The notes under the pieces were generated by a model, which saw nothing but the letters and a program-made list of their open reading frames with translations, was not told the DNA's origin and ran no database searches. A stretch of DNA of 64,000 bases from Oxytricha trifallax (Eukaryota > Ciliophora > Spirotrichea > Sporadotrichida > Oxytrichidae). The stretch spans positions 1-64,000 of the forward strand of contig ARYC01000389.1 of NCBI GenBank assembly GCA_000711775.1, read 5' to 3'. Positions 1-14,094 of the stretch are shown here, piece by piece (within the stretch, counting starts at the first letter, position 1; the number at the start of each line of letters is the position of its first letter). Position numbers and translations under genes: made by a program.

Positions 1-1573
1 TTCTATTTCGACAACCAATCTTAGTTGTAGAAATTTATCTGAGATTGCCTGTTTTGCATGTGATAAGCAGTTTATAATTTTGGCGTTTGAATTTTGTCTT
101 GACTTTGAGATTTCATCATGTTTGCAGCTTAAGCATGATTTTATTGATTTGGATTTGAATCTTTTAATTCAAGTTTGACTAAACTTAAATCTTACTTTTT
201 ATTTTCTGTTTTAATGGCCTTAATTAACTCTTAAGATTGCTTTTTCACAGTAGGCATTCTATCCAATTCATTAAATAGTTCATTATTGAATTTGTTTTAC
301 TTTTCTCTATTTTACTATTCAAACTATTGCTGCTTTTGTAATTGCAACAATGGTATATTATTTTCAATTTTAATATTGTGGGTTTCAATTGGGTTTTATT
401 TTACTGGTGCGCTTTATTCATCGATTTATTTGCGAATTGGTAACTTGAAATCTTTGGTTGGAGATACTGACTTAAGTTTATCTTGTTTATTACTTTTTAC
501 AGTATCCGGCTAAGATTATTAAATTTCTTACTATGAGAAATTTTAAAAGCCAAGTTTTCTTTGCTGATTTTCAGTATAAGCATTTTTAACGAAAGTAGGT
601 ATTAATAAAACAGCATCTCTAGCTGAGGGTCTTTCTGAAGCTTTCTTTGCAAGAAATTTATCAATGAAATTAGAAAGCTTATTTGAGTATATTTGAGGTA
701 GAGCTTTGTGCTTTTTATTCACAATATTGTTTCCCAGAGTAATTAAGTTGTCTCCTTAAAATGGAGGTTCCAGACAAGCTAAGTGATAGATAGCACAACC
801 AACAGCCCATACATCTACTTTAAAATCATATGGTTACTACTTCACTAATTCAGGTGAGAGGTAAAGTGGTGTTCCAACTCTAGTATCTTAAAGAGCAGCA
901 GCACTTGTGGCTATTTTTGAAACTCCTAAATCTCCAATTTTAATTCGCTTGTCTTCTGTCAAGAAAATGTTTAAGCACTTCATATCTCTATGAATAATAT
1001 TCTTTGAATGCAGATATTCAACTGCCATGCAAATTTAATATGAAAAATCCCATATGTCCTTTTCTGAAAAATATTTTCGTCTTGCTCTTTGCTCTTTAAG
1101 TAGCTATAAATGGAAGATTTAAATGCCATGATGAAATTAAAACAAATTGAAGATAGTAATTCTTTTGCGAAACTTACTTTGTACAAATCTCCCTTTTCTG
1201 CATACTCCATTACAATATGAATGCTCTCGTCCTCCATAAATGATGTAAAATATCTATAAATCCATCATAAATTTGATTCTTACTTGATAATGTGTGGATG
1301 ATCCATAAATTTCAAAATTTGTACTTCCTTAAGTGCAGCTTGCTGTTATTTGGGTTTCATATGTTTCAGCGATATCTTCTTAAGCACTACCATTTGATTA
1401 TTTTTATTGGATTACACCTTGTATACAGTACCATATGATCCCCTTCCTAACTCGCCAATAATCTTAAAATCTGTCATTTAATTTCCTATCTCTGAGGTTT
1501 TGTTATCTATCTCTTGGAAAGCTTTGCTCATTTGAAAAGCTTAAAGAGCTGCAGATGATTACTCTACATGCAT
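1..1573 (-). CDS. NEK-like Ser/Thr protein kinase with Gln-rich tail (3' end beyond window)
   Basis: Protein kinase read from ATG at 1573 toward position 1 with TAA/TAG as Gln; no TGA is met, so the C-terminus lies outside. The kinase domain starts about 20 residues in. Visible motifs are the glycine loop [19 protein letters not shown] (Lys), HIIKYFTSFM, the catalytic loop [19 protein letters not shown] (in place of DFG) and the APE-region GTPLYLSPE. The hinge [13 protein letters not shown] and short lobe spacing suit the NIMA (NEK) family. GDLG instead of DFG keeps the metal-binding Asp. Two introns: 1255-1284 (30 nt) and 1104-1177 (74 nt, long for this window and possibly containing an IES). 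The last ~200 codons are Gln/Asn/Lys-rich. A second in-frame Met at 1531 is an alternative start. Confidence 0.85.
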
Positions 1574-1718
1574 TTTACTTAATTATAATTCTTGCTTTTA
1601 TTGCTATTATAATTTAGAATTATTAGTAATTCTTTCTCATTTGTGTGCAGTTTTAATTGTAATTAAAGTTAATTATAATTAATCTGAATAACAATTAACT
1701 TAAAATATAATTATTACA

Positions 1719-4700
1719 ATGAATTTGTAAACTAACCAACGAAATCCTTTTTTGGGGCAAAACCCTTAGTAATCTTTCTAAAATAGTTTTGTAAGCTCTT
1801 AATAAGTGATTTTGCCGCCAGGATTGGCATAACAAAATTAAAGAAATTATTAAAATTAATATGGAGGATAAGGTATGCAGCAAATACCTCAAAATGTGCT
1901 TTAGTACTTAGAAAACCAAAAATAATTGGAGTTACTCAACCCTCATGCAAATAAAAATAATTTTGTTAATCAGAACGGCTCATGAAATAACTTATCTACA
2001 CAAGAAATTTGACACCAGGATGATCTTTTATTTATTAACTCTTTAAATTCCAATCCTATTTTGATATGTTAATTAGATGAGTTAAGAAAGCCTAGAGTTA
2101 GTAGAGAAAGAACTATCAAACATCCTAGACTATGCAGAACAATCAAATTATGAGACAATTTATAGAATATACTCAAATATCATTAACAATGCAGAACTAG
2201 CCAGTCAGTACATTGACAATAATGACCCAATTAAAAAGCATTGGTACAAGCAGGTTCTCCAATATCAAATCAAAGAGAAGAAATACAGAGAAAAATTGCA
2301 ACAATTGTACTTTAAATACAATGATGATGACCCAAGAAGGTCTTTAGAAATTTAAGATCAAATAAAGAATTAAGCATTGAAACATATATTCTAAGAGTCT
2401 TAACTCTTTTCTCCTCAGAAAAATAATTAATAGCAGTGGCTAGATGGAAAGCCCCAAATTGTGTAAAACAACTAAAGTAATCAGCAGATTTTGAGACAAA
2501 TGAATGAAACATTTTAGCAATAAAATTATGGCAATCCTAATAGAAGTCTATAGTCATCTTTAATTGGGAATTAACCTATTAATTAAACAGCAAATCCTTT
2601 TTAAACTTTGGTAAGATTTTATTTTTATATATGACTTTACTTTTAGGCCCAATCTGATCTGTAAAGAAGTATCTAAGGTTATAAAAATATTTCTTAGCCT
2701 CAATAGTCATAATTATAATAAAATCCACTCTAAAGCATGAATTAAAATATGCCACCATAAATCCAATTCAATCCTTATGAAACATTAAAAGCACCAAATA
2801 AAAGGATTTTATATTTTCTTTTATGCAATTCTAATAAATATATGATTTAAATATATTAGTTTTTTATACCTAAAAATAATTAAGTGGCCTTATAGAATAA
2901 CGAAAGTCTAATGAGAAACTCATAAGAGGGGACATTTAGATCAATGAATTAAATTTAAAGTCCATAAATAACATTGACTTCACCAGATTAAACAAAGATT
3001 ATGTTATTAATATTATTATTAAGAATACGTAGTAGTATTTGAATTAAAATTACCTACAACCATTTTTAATATTAAATTAAATCATTTTTTGAAAAAATTT
3101 TTTTTTACTAAGGGAAAATATTGAAAACTAAAATAATCATGCTTTTATTCAATTTAACAAATTTATTTCTATCAAAAACATTAATTAAATAATAAGTACA
3201 TCATTAGCTTTAAGTACCCACTAATTGAAAAAAATGCAAATTAATTTATTTTTAAAGATAAATTTTATACTTCAACCATTCGGAAATAATTAGAACTAAG
3301 TTTATCAAACCCATCAGAACACACCTTAACTCTCAGAGAAACAGTCAACTTTCTTACAACAACATTAATAAACTCAAAATATCTCAAAATTTTAAGATTA
3401 AGACTCTATCTCTAGTCTACGCCCTGCCACACAAATATAGCTAATATAAAGCAACCCTAATTAAAATATCCCAATAAATTAGTAAAATCATACAAATAAT
3501 ATGAGCACTTAGAACTAGCAAAAATAGCCCCCTAAAATCGAGTTTCATGATTTAGACAGCGATTTATAGAAACAAATTGACAAAATGAAAGATGAGCATT
3601 AGAAGATCATATCAAATTATCATGAGGAGATATAGAAACTTAGTGAACATAAGCTTAATTTGGAGAAGAAAATTGAAGAGAAAAAAGTAGAGCAAATTAA
3701 GCAGGAAATTTAAAAGAAACAGGATGAGCTAGAGGGTTCAAATTAACCTAGTCCATCTTCGCATCCTAATAAATCAGCTCATTAACGTAACTTAGAGTTG
3801 AACAAAAATATAAGCGATAATTAAAACATAGAAAGATTAAGTCCTGATGGAAAATTCCTCCTTAAAAAATAAACGACGTCATTAGGTAAGCTTCTTCAAA
3901 TCTTCAACTTATTTTTTAGATAATTAATATGTAAAAATGATAAGTGTATTGACTGATCCCAAAATAACCGGAAGGCTAGATTTGTTAAGCTAGAAAAATA
4001 AAAAGATAGGTTTATATACTCATGTTAAAAATAGACCCTGGGCTCTCAAATAATAAACGAAAGAAAACTTATCAACATTTAATGATAGTGTGACAAACAT
4101 AATCATTTATAATTTTACTATTATTTAGACATATTTATATAACACCCCAAAAACTTCGACGATAGGGAAGCCACCTCATCCCTAAAGACCCTCTTAAAGC
4201 ATGAATGCTAATCCAAATTAACCGACCACCTTAGGCATGAAACACATCCCATAAGGGTCTGGCAATTACGATATAAAGAATTAATTAAGAAAGAAATTGT
4301 AGTTTTAATCTGATTTTTAAAAGCCTAGAAATGGCGGAAGTAAAGATTATAAAAACTTAATGCGTAGATCTTCTTCATAAAAAATAATTGAGACGAAGAA
4401 TTCCGTCAATAGTACACAGCTATTTATTGTTAAAGTATAAAATTTAACATCTATTTCCTATTTTTAGTCTTTAAAATAAATTGTTGAGAAAGCACCAGCA
4501 TTACCAAGACCTTATGTAGATCCACTAACTAAGGCACTAGCAGATTAAGACGAGATCAGTATTGACCGATTTGATGAAGTCATGATGAATAATTGCGACT
4601 ATGAACGAATAGTCAACAAAGAAATTATTCAAAGAGTTTTCGATGTAGACAATGAGCTAATTAATTAGCAAAACATTTTCGGATTGGTTGAAGACTATTA

Positions 4701-7512
4701 CAAAGCTCTACAGCCAAATAATCACACAGATTTGCAGTTGTCTATATTTGGTTAAATGGAGGTTACTAAAAAGCTGAAGTAGATATCCAATATGCTACTA
4801 CAGTCTAATGCTTATAGAAGTATACTCAATGGGAATTCATCAGCATCGTTATATGCTGGATTAGACGAGGCCTTATAGTCAATGGGTTTACCAAACATGA
4901 AGGAATTCATTCGATAGTAACAATAGTTGCTTTAATAATAAGTCAATCTAGCAACATAAAGAAAAAATTGGTGCATACAATTTTTAATTATGCCGCATAT
5001 CAAAGATAGTAAAATATTTATAATCCATATTGAAATTATCTGCAAAGTATGACTGAAAGATCAACTATGCAATAATAGTATTAAGTAAATAGGACTATGT
5101 CTGATTAAAGTTTTAGATTTTTAGGCCTGAATGACTCTGAGTATTCAAGATAGATTGAAAAGGAAGATGTTAAACTTAGACCTAACCAGAAAATATCAAA
5201 CCTATATTAGCAAAATAAAAATCCTCAGCTACTAAATAATTCATAACAGAACTTCTAAAATACTCCTCAAATAAATAACATTCCAAGATTTCTTTAAAAT
5301 CATGAGATCAAAGAAAAATCTTTAAAACACAAATCACACGATTACACTTAATATAGAAGTTAAGATAATTAGCCAATCACTTTTCAGCTTCACAATAAGG
5401 GGGGTTTCATTTCAAGTTTATCAAAGCCGATAACAGAGGAAAATTCCGATCAATATAGCTAATCTTTGATTAAAAATCACAGAAGACCCTATACGAAGCT
5501 TAGCAACTTTAGTAGAAACAAAGTGCCTAAAATCCCAAATTTCTCAAAAATCAATGAAATGCAAGATGAGTATATATTAGGCAGCCCTATTAAGTAAACC
5601 TTCATTTTTAATGATTAATCTACACTGATGAATCTATAAAATAACGTCAAGGCGTTAAATGAAAAGAAATACTAGACACTTCCTCATAATATAAAAAATA
5701 AGTAGTTTGTGAAAAGTATGAAGTTATTAACTGAACAGCCTAATTATGAGGACATTTAGAAAAATAATAAACTTTCCATTTTAGACTCAGCAAAGTATTG
5801 TTAGTTTTTGTTAATTTCTTAATTTAATTAACTATAATTTATAAAGTAAATAAGTAAAAAGAATTATAGCCTTTATAAACTTATTATTTTATACAGTTTT
5901 ATTTTAAAATATGATTTTATATATATAAATATTCGAAACACATTTTTGCAACAATAGTAGAAGCTAGCTAAGATTCTAGATGAGCTTTTAAAAGACAAAA
6001 ACAAACGATCTCAATCTTAAAATTAAGCACCTATAAAAGAAGTTCCAAAATATTACAAGTCGAAGGAAGAAATCTATAGAAAATTTAATTTTAATGACGA
6101 TTCATAAGGCATAGAGAGGAAATTTAAGTAAAAGTAAGATAAAATCATGAAAGAATTAGTATTACGGAAGGAGTGAGATAGACCTGAAATTGCAAGGTTT
6201 ATGGAAAAGCTCAAGCAACTTGAGAATCCTTTGATCAACGAGCTTATGATCAAAATAGGAGAAAAGAAAGAGAAAAAGTAATTGAAAATTCAATAGATTA
6301 TGAAGGAAGCTAAAGAGGCTCTTAAGCTTTTGGATTAGAAATCTGACAAAGTATAGAGTCAAATGCATTAGTAAATTCACTTTGACATTCAACAATCTTA
6401 ATTCCCAAGTATTTCTCCATCGTTTGATTAGAAACTTAGAGATACACTCTCTTAAGAAGATAATGCTTCAATTTAGGAATTTTTCCAACCATAAGTCGAC
6501 ACTAGCGAATCAATTTCTGGGAATTTTGAATCCTCAACTCCTGGTGATCATCGTTCTTAAATTCCTAAAATTCACTCTCAAGCTTCAAGTAAGACTTCTG
6601 CTAAAAAAATTAATAACAAATCATATACTTAAGTGATAAAAAACAAATACTAATCAGACAATGTTTTGATACCTAAAGGTTTTAATAGTGTTAAACCAGC
6701 TATTAAAAAGTTAAGCAAAAACAATATCCATTTTGAATTGGAAATATAGGAATTGAAGTCAGATGAGGATAGGGGATCTTCACATAGAAAGGTATCTGAA
6801 TTTATGAATGAACTATTTACTGGTAAAAATTCATAGTAGCCACCATTAAGCTACTAGAAAGCTTAAATCGCCTTTATTTATTCATAAATTTTAAGCTTTT
6901 AGTTCGCATATGTATGCTCTAAAAATGGTAGAAAGCCAGAAAATGCCAAGCATGCAAACAAGGTCTTTTTTACAAAAACCATACTAACAATATTCACAAA
7001 AAACCTCAAATTATTTTGAGACTCCAATGGTTTCAGAGGCAGGAAATATTTTTGAAAATAAAAATCATATAGTTAAAGTGGCGATTTCAGAATCCTAGAA
7101 AACCGATAATATCAGACTTCCTGCAGGTGCATTTTTGGCTGATTCTAGCCCATACACATAACAAAAATCTATTATAACTTAGTTCAGTTAGGGTGATTCG
7201 CTTGAGAGTTAAACTCTAAATAAAAATATAAATGAATTTAAACCATCGATATCATACAACAAATTTGTGTAGGGGGTTTAGTCATAAAATGACTTAAATT
7301 CTACAAACAATCATTAAAAAAATAAGAGTAGCATTTTATTACCGCCCTTGTATAATAATGGAAGGGTTATGAAATTTCAAATTAATTTAATTAAAAACTT
7401 TTTAATTTAAGGAAATTTAAGGGAAGTTTATATTGTTTAAGGAAGTAAAACAAAATTTAATCCTTAAAATGGTCTTTTTAAAGGAAAAAGGCTTTTGTCA
7501 TCAATTTAATGA
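1719..7512 (+). CDS. 1656-aa Gln-rich protein of unknown function, interrupted by 7 IESs
   Basis: Not recognised. After removal of seven IESs (720 bp) and three introns (2611-2646, 3886-3919, and one of 33 nt near 4436-4468) the reading frame from ATG 1719 to TGA 7510-7512 is exactly 1657 codons. The N-terminus is Gln/Asn-rich (MNLQTNQRNPFLGQNPQQ), followed by a charged helical stretch around KELSNILDYAEQSNYETI and a coiled-coil-like piece (KQIDKMKDEHQKIISNYHEE). The best-ordered segment is near 4500-4900 (ISIDRFDEVMMNNCDYERIV). The rest is disordered and rich in Ser, Asn and Gln. Without IES removal the frame contains several TGAs and shifts. A GT...AG stretch at about 4092-4130 could be a further in-frame intron. 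Confidence 0.8.
1964..2066. other. IES, 103 bp, pointer TGTTAAT
   Basis: TGTTAAT occurs at 1964 and again at 2067. Joining across it gives ...NNFVNQMSQES in one frame and removes the TGA at about 1984. Confidence 0.85.
2796..2873. other. IES, 78 bp, pointer AAATAA
   Basis: AAATAA at 2796 and 2874, same codon phase. The excised piece is AT-rich with no Gln-rich coding character; the join reads APNNQVALQNNES. Confidence 0.65.
2994..3253. other. IES, 260 bp, pointer AAAGAT
   Basis: AAAGAT at 2994 and 3254. The join reads SPDQTKINFILQPFGNN and skips a TGA-containing AT-rich stretch. Confidence 0.85.
4965..5032. other. IES, 68 bp, pointer AAATT
   Basis: AAATT at 4965 and 5033. Removal corrects both a frame change and an in-frame TGA; the join reads ATQRKNYLQSMTERS. 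Confidence 0.8.
5805..5942. other. IES, 138 bp, pointer TTTTTG
   Basis: TTTTTG at 5805 and 5943 in equal phase. The segment is open but very AT-rich; the join reads KYCQFLQQQQKLAKI. Confidence 0.65.
6137..6175. other. IES, 39 bp, pointer AGATA
   Basis: AGATA at 6137 and 6176. Removal deletes an otherwise in-frame TGA; the join reads FKQKQDRPEIARF. Confidence 0.7.
6860..6893. other. IES, 34 bp, pointer AAGCTT
   Basis: AAGCTT at 6860 and 6894. No GT...AG boundaries, so not an intron. Removal fixes a +1 shift: SYQKAFSSHMYAL. Confidence 0.85.
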
Positions 7513-7598
7513 ATAAATCTTAAATTGTTTATTGTGATTATTTATTTGCCTGTTGTGTTATTTATGGATATTTTAGATCAGAATTATTAATTTGAGAA

Positions 7599-9375
<1,777 letters not shown>

Positions 9376-9494
9376 TTTTATAAGAATAAATATGAAATTA
9401 TTAAATAATCATCAAACTCTAAAACAAACTGATTAAAATTTAATTACGCTTAATTTCATAACTTTAGATATACAAATTTTTTTCAATGTTATAA

Positions 9495-10766
9495 TCAACT
9501 ATCTTATTATTCTTTTTCATTTGGATGAGTTAATAATGCGTATAAACCAGCTATTATAAATATTCCACCGAGATATGTTAGTAGTCCTGGGATTTCATCT
9601 AGTCCTAAAATTATTCCGTAGATTTAACTGAACAATATATATAGTATTGAAAATATTTAATCATAGAAATATCTCATAATTATAACTAAATGGCTCAAGT
9701 AAACTTAATAAGTTATAACAAATATCTAAAGATTTATTTTTCCCAACAAGTTTAACATCATAGATCCAGCAATAACTGGTGAGAAACTTTTAAATACTAG
9801 ATATAACTAAATAATTCAATATATAGTAATATCTTTGATTTAGTTATACTGTAATCCCAGAGTGCAGACTCCATTGATTAAACTGACAACTATTACTGTA
9901 TAGATAATGTTAGAATGATGTATCCATCCAAACACTCCATTCACTGAGTTGAAATTCAAATAGAAGCTGTCCTATATAAATATCGGTCCAAATATTATGA
10001 AGTTTATGCTGGTATAAAAGTTTAGAGTTAGGAAGTACTGCATGGGGGCAATTTTTAATGAAACTTCTTGGCCTTTTAATATGTATAAGGTTGCAAAGAG
10101 TGAAGAAATAAAAGATAGAAAGTTTCCATAAGCTATGAAATCCAAATCGTCATCAGTCTTCTAGGCATGTGGATCGAAAGTAGTAATGCCGCATCCTGAA
10201 ATTGAAATCACAGTTCCAAGTATTTCAATTTTTGTCACCTTATAGCAGGTCACTAGTTTGTAGAGTACAACTAGAATAGCAGTGAGACTAGAAAATAAAT
10301 TTGCATGGGACATGATTGTGTAGGCTGCACCCCAACTTAAGAAAGATTACATCCCAATTAAACCAAGAGATGCTAAGTATAGATTAATGTTTGTTACCCA
10401 GTCTATTTTCCAACCTTCGATTGATTGCCAAAATGATTGCTTTTTATAGATGCAGAAGCCAATTTAAAATATTGTGAATAACAGCAACACTCCTTGAAAT
10501 TTCCAAGCCATCTTCAAAAAGGGATTGTCAGCTTTTAAAAATTGACTAAAAGGTCCATCCATTGCACCAGATGCTCCAGCCAAAATAAAAGCAACGTAAG
10601 CCCATCTTGGTATTTGATGATGATGGCTTTTACCAGGGCCATTGACGATATCTTAATTACTTGTGAATTACTCGAAATCTTTGTTTGTTATATCCTGGAT
10701 AGTTTGAGAACCCTAATCTAGAAGTGAAGTTCTCAAATCTTTATTAAATTGTTTGTCACTTTCCAT
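9495..10766 (-). CDS. Drug/metabolite transporter-type (EamA/SLC35-like) membrane protein
   Basis: Polytopic membrane protein, about 417 aa, from ATG 10766 to TGA at 9495-9497. A ~60-residue cytosolic N-terminus with HHH is followed by about ten hydrophobic segments. Features typical of the DMT superfamily are the early GASGAMDG segment, the repeated FSSLTAILVVLYK and ISISGCGITTF, and the late FSPVIAGSMMLN and YLGGIFIIAGLYALL. Substrate cannot be told. One 18-bp IES interrupts the last third. Flanked by spastin-like (+) downstream and a long AT-rich spacer upstream. Confidence 0.8.
9801..9818. other. Very short IES, 18 bp, pointer ATATA
   Basis: ATATA at 9801 and 9819 in equal codon phase on the minus strand; removal deletes an in-frame TGA and gives DITIYLVFKSFSPVIAG. 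Confidence 0.65.
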
Positions 10767-11264
10767 TTAAATATAATATGCTTTTTATATGATGAGGTAA
10801 TACAAAGATCTTTAATGTAATTATATATATTTCATTTTTTCTTATTAGAAAAGGGATATAATTATGAGAAGATTTGAATTTTATAAATAATAATAGATAT
10901 AAAATGCAAGTTAATTTGAGTACTATTATCAAAATTTTGAACGTATTGCTTTCATTTATTTTTATACTATTCGCTATCTTTTCTTTGGTCACCCTCTCAG
11001 GACTTAATCCAATCTAGCTTGTCATAAATTATTTTATTATAAAAAATTTATATTCCAATTTTCTTTGATCATATCTTGTCATATTTGATTTAATATTATT
11101 ATTTATTAAAAATCAAATCATAAACTTTTACTAAATGTAAGATAATTAATTACTAATTGTTTCATATGTAATAATTCTGAGTGATAACTTTCTACTTTCT
11201 ATTTATTGCGAATTGAGTGGGACAAGTGTATAATTTGTGCAATTTGTATAGTGTATTTGGAATT
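10767..11264. other. AT-rich spacer, no gene recognised
   Basis: Between the transporter and the small membrane-protein gene. Nothing coding was seen on either strand. The 5' end of the following gene may hide here, because the codons just upstream of 11265 (YNLCNLYSVFGI) look membrane-like but are cut off by a TGA near 11216. Confidence 0.6.
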
Positions 11265-11911
11265 ATGATGTTTGCTTCAATGTTTGAGTTTGAGTGCACC
11301 AAGAGAAATTTCTTCATTCTCAAGTCAACCAAGGGAAAAGGTTTCTTCAATTTATTGTAAAATTTAGTTGATGTTTTATCATTAATTTTAGTATTGCATC
11401 TACATTTTTGATTGGAACTGATGTGTAAGAATTATAGATTTATTAATCTAATCTAATAATTTAATAGGGATGCCCAAAAAAACATAAATATTAGACAATT
11501 GTTTAAAGGATTTTCGGGATAAAAAAATTTAAATTTCTAAATGAAATTTACTTTCTTATTTTTTCACATTTTGAAAATTTATTTGCTTTTGTATGTTTAA
11601 AAACTCAATAATTAAAGTTAATTATATAATACTGATGATTGACTTTTATTGATTTGGGGAATGTTTTCTACACCTAATTTCCATTTATAGATAAAACATT
11701 GTAGTCTGTATTGGTTTCGCAATTTGCGGATTATTTTTCCTATACATTGGCTTTAAATATGTATGCATTTTAAGTGTCGATCAATCGTTAATTTTAGGGT
11801 GAACTCGACAATCCAAAAGATATCACAAAGGGTGACATGGCAAAATCAGCATATGACAACAGAAGTCTCCTAGGCCAACCAAAAGTAGAAATTGGAGTAT
11901 CTCTCAAATGA
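11265..11911 (+). CDS. Small multi-TM protein, COPI-associated/TVP15-like; 5' end uncertain
   Basis: 109 aa from the first Met after introns 11357-11391 (35 nt) and 11761-11797 (37 nt) and one 245-bp IES. It reads MMFASMFEFECTKRNFFILKS, then GKGFFNLFIASTFLIG, then hydrophobic NIVVCIGFAICGLFFLYIGF, then a polar tail ending SLLGQPKVEIGVSLK. The order hydrophobic helix, F-x-F, GKGFFNLF, hydrophobic helix fits the COPI-associated (TVP15) family of Golgi proteins. In-frame hydrophobic codons continue upstream of 11265 to about 11218, so the true N-terminus is probably in an unseen upstream germline segment. Confidence 0.55.
11438..11682. other. IES, 245 bp, pointer ATTTAT
   Basis: ATTTAT at 11438 and 11683 in equal phase; the join reads DVQELQIYRQNIVVCIGFA. 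Confidence 0.65.
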
Positions 11912-12523
11912 TCTAAAATAAGGCCAGATAAAGTTATGGTATGAAACTATTCACACTAGATTAAAGATTGAGTTAATTGCGATTCAAAAATTAAATAAAT
12001 ATTAAAATATCTATTCAGTTTGAGGGTAGCTGCTAAATTTTTATGTATAAGTATTATTTTCATGTTTTTTGAATATATTTTTTTGTGTATATAATAATCT
12101 AAAACTTTTATAAATATGTTTTCTACAAATTAAAGTTGTTGACTGAGAATGTACATCCTTTAACTAAACCAAAGATAATTTATATTGTTATAAAAAAGGA
12201 TTTGATAAAGTTAGATTTTATAAATAATATAGGATTCTATAAAAAAAGACACTATAGTAAGTAATATAGAATGAAAATGAGAATAATTAATGATAAGAAA
12301 AAATGATCAACTTTAATTAATAATTCATTGTTAATAAATTGTTTATAAATTATTCTAATTGTAAGAAGGCAAATTAAGATAAGTTAAAGTAATTTCAAAA
12401 ATTAAAATTTTGTACGTAAAAAGACTCTCTTCCAAGTTTGTAATATCTCTAACGATTAAAATTGATTATCCACATTATTATTATTTAACAATAAACTTCT
12501 ACTTTAATAAAATCAGTTATTAT
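11912..12523. other. AT-rich intergenic stretch, nothing recognised
   Basis: Very AT-rich, TGA in all frames at short intervals, no repeats noticed. Confidence 0.7.
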
Positions 12524-13852
12524 TCACTTATCTAGGGAAAACTCGTATATTTTAATCTTTCTTTCTTTATCCATTCTAACTTTGACATCTTTATGCTCTC
12601 TTTGAGTCTCTGGTTCTTTTGTACTTCTAGCACTCACCACAGCAGGCTTTGGCTTTTCTTACTTAATAAGTTATTTCTTTTCAGGGTTGGATTGATATCT
12701 GGCTGCCTAATATGAGATGAAAGCTAAAATGAAGAAAAAGAGTGCTGCACAGAATAATAGGTAACTGTAGTTTGCTAGATGGGAGTTGTCTACTTATTCA
12801 GGAATCTGCATGTCATTGTTAATCCAAACTAAATAGGGATCGCCTGTTGATCTTACTTCAATTGGTACATGGTCGAATTTGTAAACTGTATAAGATTAAA
12901 AAGGTGTTTAGATAAAGAAAATCAGAAAGAGTTTAGATCTTATCTGGGTCAGCTCTAGTGTAATGAGCATATTCCCCTCCTTTGTAACATCCACCAGCAA
13001 GGACTAAAGCATCTGATCTTCCATCCTTAGTAGGTTGCATATCAATCTTAATGCAAACTCTATCAATCAAATCATAAGTATGGCATATCCTATCTTTTCC
13101 CACAATGCCTCCAATTTTATCACATTCGTCCTCACAAGCTAAAGAGTCGTTAGCACAAGAGAAGCCTAAATCAACTCTCTTCCATATTTTGAAGCTCAAT
13201 CCAGTACTGGGATCTGTGGTGTTCCACATGTATTTAGTTTTGTGCATATTATTCACGCATTATGGTTACCCTACGACATCCTCGAGCTTATCAGTGCTAT
13301 TATCGTTAAATCTAGAGTAAGGATTATAAGAGAGATGAACGCAAAAGTCTTCACTCACGTAAGTGTCTGGTGTTTCGTCATAAAAGGCAAATTGTGGGAA
13401 ATTAAGAACTGTGTTGTTAAACCAGAAGTAAGACTACCTGTAATTGTAGAAGTCCTTCCATTGAATTTGTTGACGATCTGCATCGCTAGTTAGTGATCTG
13501 TGCTCAAGTTCTTAGTGTGCCTTGTTCTTTGAAGCGTCTAAATATGGCAAGATCTTATAGGCTATAGACATTTGAGCTAATTAATATAGAAATAAAATGC
13601 ATTCTATAATGAGTAAGTAATTAAGAATAAATTTATTTGAGCTAATCTCTCAGAAACTTTATCTTTATTCCAAGAATACAAAGTACTGTAGTAATCTCTA
13701 TGAAAAACTCCACTTTCGCTTGTGTAATATATCATAAACAGAGTCATAGCAGCTCCAAAGCATAATAAGCCCATCACTACGCAGAATGTAGTTCGCCCAT
13801 TATGATTGTTTTTAACTGGTTTTGAGAGATCGTTGTTGCTAGTCTACTTCAT
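12524..13852 (-). CDS. Two-TM protein with Cys-containing extracytoplasmic loop, unknown family
   Basis: 412 aa from ATG 13852 to TGA 12524-12526 after removal of two IESs; no introns. Topology: short polar N-terminus, TM1 (FCVVMGLLCFGAAMTLFMIY), a ~250-residue loop with Cys and N-glycosylation-type Asn-X-Ser/Thr sites (NNT, NDNST, WNTTD), TM2 (YLLFCAALFFFILAFISY), and a Lys/Glu-rich cytosolic tail. The general layout recalls CDC50/LEM3, but that family's conserved motifs are absent, so no function is assigned. Confidence 0.8.
12906..12930. other. IES, 25 bp, pointer GTTTAGAT
   Basis: 8-bp repeat at 12906 and 12931; removal joins DPDKIQTPFQSYTVYKFDH in frame. Confidence 0.85.
13570..13634. 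other. IES, 65 bp, 12-bp pointer ATTTGAGCTAAT
   Basis: Longest direct-repeat pointer seen here (13570, 13635). The join reads SERLAQMSIAYKILPY in frame. Confidence 0.9.
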
Positions 13853-14094
13853 TAATCTTTTATTTAATGTTTAATTACCTATAATAAAATTATTGCTACC
13901 TTCCTAGAGGTTAAACTATTGTAATATTCAAGAATATATATAATATATTTAGTAGGATATAAAATTACTTTTCGATTTAGTTCACTTGAATTGCTTTTTT
14001 AGATTGCATTTGAATATCACGAATCAATTCTATAAGATGAAATGTAGTGTAATAAACATACTATATTATTATAGAAATAAAATTAATTACAGCA

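Noticed and set aside
286-513. Plus-strand hydrophobic ORF of 75 codons
   Set aside because: It is antisense to the Gln-rich tail of the kinase, which is open without TGA across the same stretch.
4961-4969. Single-base homopolymer error in an A6 run as the cause of the frame change
   Set aside because: It would not remove the TGA at 5031; the 68-bp pointer-bounded deletion explains both.
5031-6176. In-frame TGAs in the large Gln-rich gene read as Trp (UGA reassigned)
   Set aside because: Each TGA lies inside a segment bounded by phase-matched repeats (4965-5032, 6137-6175), removal of which also fixes the frame sum; TGA ends every other gene.
12524-13852. CDC50/LEM3 flippase subunit for the two-TM protein
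   Set aside because: Topology fits but the family's conserved motifs were not found.
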